Assembly: GCA_022791455.1 (NCBI GenBank)
Contig: JAAVZC010000008.1
Coordinates: 124,001 to 188,000, forward strand
Source of the DNA: Eggerthellaceae bacterium
Lineage (GTDB): Bacteria > Actinomycetota > Coriobacteriia > Coriobacteriales > Eggerthellaceae
DNA length: 64,000 bases
Reading direction: 5' to 3'
Shown here: positions 59,401 to 62,400 of the stretch, piece by piece
How positions within the stretch are numbered: position 1 is the first letter of the stretch
Layout of the letters: every line of letters starts with the position of its first letter
Program-made: the position numbers and the translations under genes
Notes under the pieces: generated by a model
The model's input: the letters and a program-made list of their open reading frames with translations, nothing else
Database searches by the model: none
Told to the model about the DNA's origin: nothing

Positions 59401-62400
59401 ACGAGGACGGCAACGCGGTGACCGACCTGTACATGGGTTCCTACATCGACCGCGACGGCCGCCTGCGCGAAGGCTCGGTGTCCCGTCTGGTAGACCCCGG
59501 CGCCCTTGAGGACATCAAGCAAAAGGTCGAGGCGGGCTACGTGCTCGATAAGGACAACAATATTGCCCAGGCCACCGACGACAACGGCCGCCCGCTGTTC
59601 TACACCGACGCGGAGGGCAACTACACCGATGCTGACGGCAACAAACTGGGCCCCAACGACGCACCGGTTCCCGTTCCCGCTACTCGCGTGTACTGCCCGC
59701 TGAACTCCAAGTTCTCCAGCGAGTCCATCCGCGTGAACACCTACGAGATGGAGGACGGAAAGATCCTCTACGACGAGGTTGAGCTGAAGGGCAACGGCGA
59801 TCCGCAGTCCGACGGCCAGGGCGGCTATATTGACGCCGACGGCAAGAAGGTGGACGAGCAGGGCTATCTGCTGGACGAGAACGGTGACCGCATCTGGGGC
59901 CAGGAGCCCATTACCAAGTCCGTCACCCTGAAGACCGCCGAGACCATCAACGACGCGGTGCCGGTGTGGACCTATCGTGTGGCCACCTTCGACGACCAGC
60001 TGAACTTCAAGAGCACCCTGCCGGTGTCCTCCACCACGCCGCAGCTGAACGACCCCTCGCTCTACCATGCCGTGCGCAACGACGACGGCGGCATGCGCAT
60101 CGAGGACAAGATTGGCAACGTGGTGTCCGTGAAGGACGAGGACGGCAACGAGATCAAGCAGGTGAACTACAACCGTAAGTTCATCAACTGGCGCTTCACC
60201 GGCGAAACCCGCCACGGTGCCAACGGCGATTACACCGCCCGCGGCCGCCTGGGCATGGGCCAGGGCATTATCATCGAGATGCTGATGCCCATCCGTCCCG
60301 ACGCCGACGCCTCTATTCCGCAGGAGCTTCTGACCACTACCGCCTTCGGTTACAAGGAAGGCAACTTCAACGGCTACGTGCCGGCGAACCAGGACACCAC
60401 CGACCGCGTCTCGCTCATCCGCGACGACCGCGACGTGAACCTGGACGGCCAGAACGACCAGAAGCAGATTGCCCACCAGCTGACCGCCGTTGGCTTCAAG
60501 AGCAACGAGAACATCGCCCAGAAGCACACTTCGACGACCATTCTCGACTCCCTGAAGACCAAGGACGGCGACGGCCCGGCTGCCGTTCCGGAGGGCACCG
60601 GCTACACCTACACCATGAGTGCGGTGAACACCGGCACGAGCGAAGAGTCCGCCACGGGCAACATCTGGACTCAGTTCCTGAACGTGCTGCCCTACGAGAA
60701 CGACACGCTGAACATCCGTAAGCAGCAGCGCTCCAGCACCTGGTCCGGTTGGGTGACCGACCTGGATTCCATCCAGCTGATGCGCTTCGACCCGAAGGAC
60801 CTTGCGAACCCCGAAGGCCGCATCATTCCGCTGGACGACGAGCATGCCAGCTGCTGGGTGGGCCCGTTCGCCATCAGCCGCGACGGCAGCTCCATTACCC
60901 GCCTGTCTCAAGGCGCCCTTACCTACAAGGTGGACGCCAACGGCGACGTGACCCTGAAGACCGGCCTGGACGACACGGAGAACCCCACCGTTATCGGCAT
61001 CGCGCATCCCACCTATCCGCTGGGGGAGAGCTCGGTGAACCGCCTCATCCAGAACTGGATGGACACCAAGAGCGCCAGCGACGAGATGATGGAATCCATC
61101 GGCATGGTGAACATCAATGACCTGCGCAACTACATTGAGAATAACCCCGATCAAGAAGCGGAGCTGCTGAAGGGCATCCAGTTCATCTGGACCAAGGTGA
61201 TCGACCAGCGGATGTACCTGTCCGCCCTGGGCTGGATTCGCCTGACGGTGGACATGCGGGCGCCGCTGAACCTGCCGAAGTACAACGGCAACATCACCGG
61301 CATCCCGGACTTCGACATGAACCTGGACGAGGATGCCAACAACGCTGACGCGGCGGCGCGCCTGGCGGAAGTGACTCAGTGGAACTCCTTCGCCCAGCGC
61401 ATCACCCGCGACGGCACCCGCGACACCAACCGCTCGTTCATCGAGACCCACCTGGCCGGCACCTTCATCGACGCGCCGGACAAGAAGGGCTACATTGGCG
61501 ACTACGTGTGGATCGACCCCAACTGGAACACCGATCAGGACGACACCGAGGGCACCCTGGTGGGCGTGGACGGCTACGGCCGCGTGGTGCCGCTGGATCG
61601 CCGCGGCAACCCCATCTACAGCTCCGACGTGCAGCTGAACGGCAACGGCGTGCCGGTGGACGTGACGGCCCGCGTGCAGCACAAGACCACCTACCACAAG
61701 GCCACCAACGGCCGCTTCCTGCTGGCTACCGAGAAGAGCTTCTCGGTGGTGGACCAGGTGGTAGAGCCGTCGCTGGAGGACTTCAATTCCATGAAGCTGT
61801 ACTACAGCTATCGCGATGACGCCAACGTGGCCTGCCCGGTGGAGGACCTCTACACCGACGTTGACTTCGACGGCAAGACCGAGGACCCCGGCGTGAATGG
61901 CGTTCTGGTGGAGCTGCTGAACGAATACGGAAACCCCGTGAACCGCGACGGCGTGGTGGCCGTGAAGGTGAACGATGACAAGACCAATAACGAAGAGCGC
62001 TGGGTGGAAGGCGACCCGGTCACCGGCAAGCCGGTCCTGAACGAGACCGAAAGCTACACCGCCGCCACCGGTGGCGCCCCCTACACCTATGTGACCGAGA
62101 GCGACTACTACGAGAACGACGGCTACTACATCTTCTCCAGCCTGGAGCCCGGTAAGTACCGCCTGCGCTTTACCTTCCCGAAGGCCTACAAGACCTACGC
62201 CCTGACCACCAAGAGCATCGGTCCGGACGAGGACGGCGACGGCGAAGCGGACGTGAAGATGACCATCGACCGCAGCAACGACACGCTGGTGGCCACCTCC
62301 GACGCCTTCGAGGTGGCGGAAGTGGAGTACACGCCCGAGCTGTTCAAGGTGGGCGCCTTCGACCCGGTACATGCCGCCTACGACGCCAAGGCCACCAGCT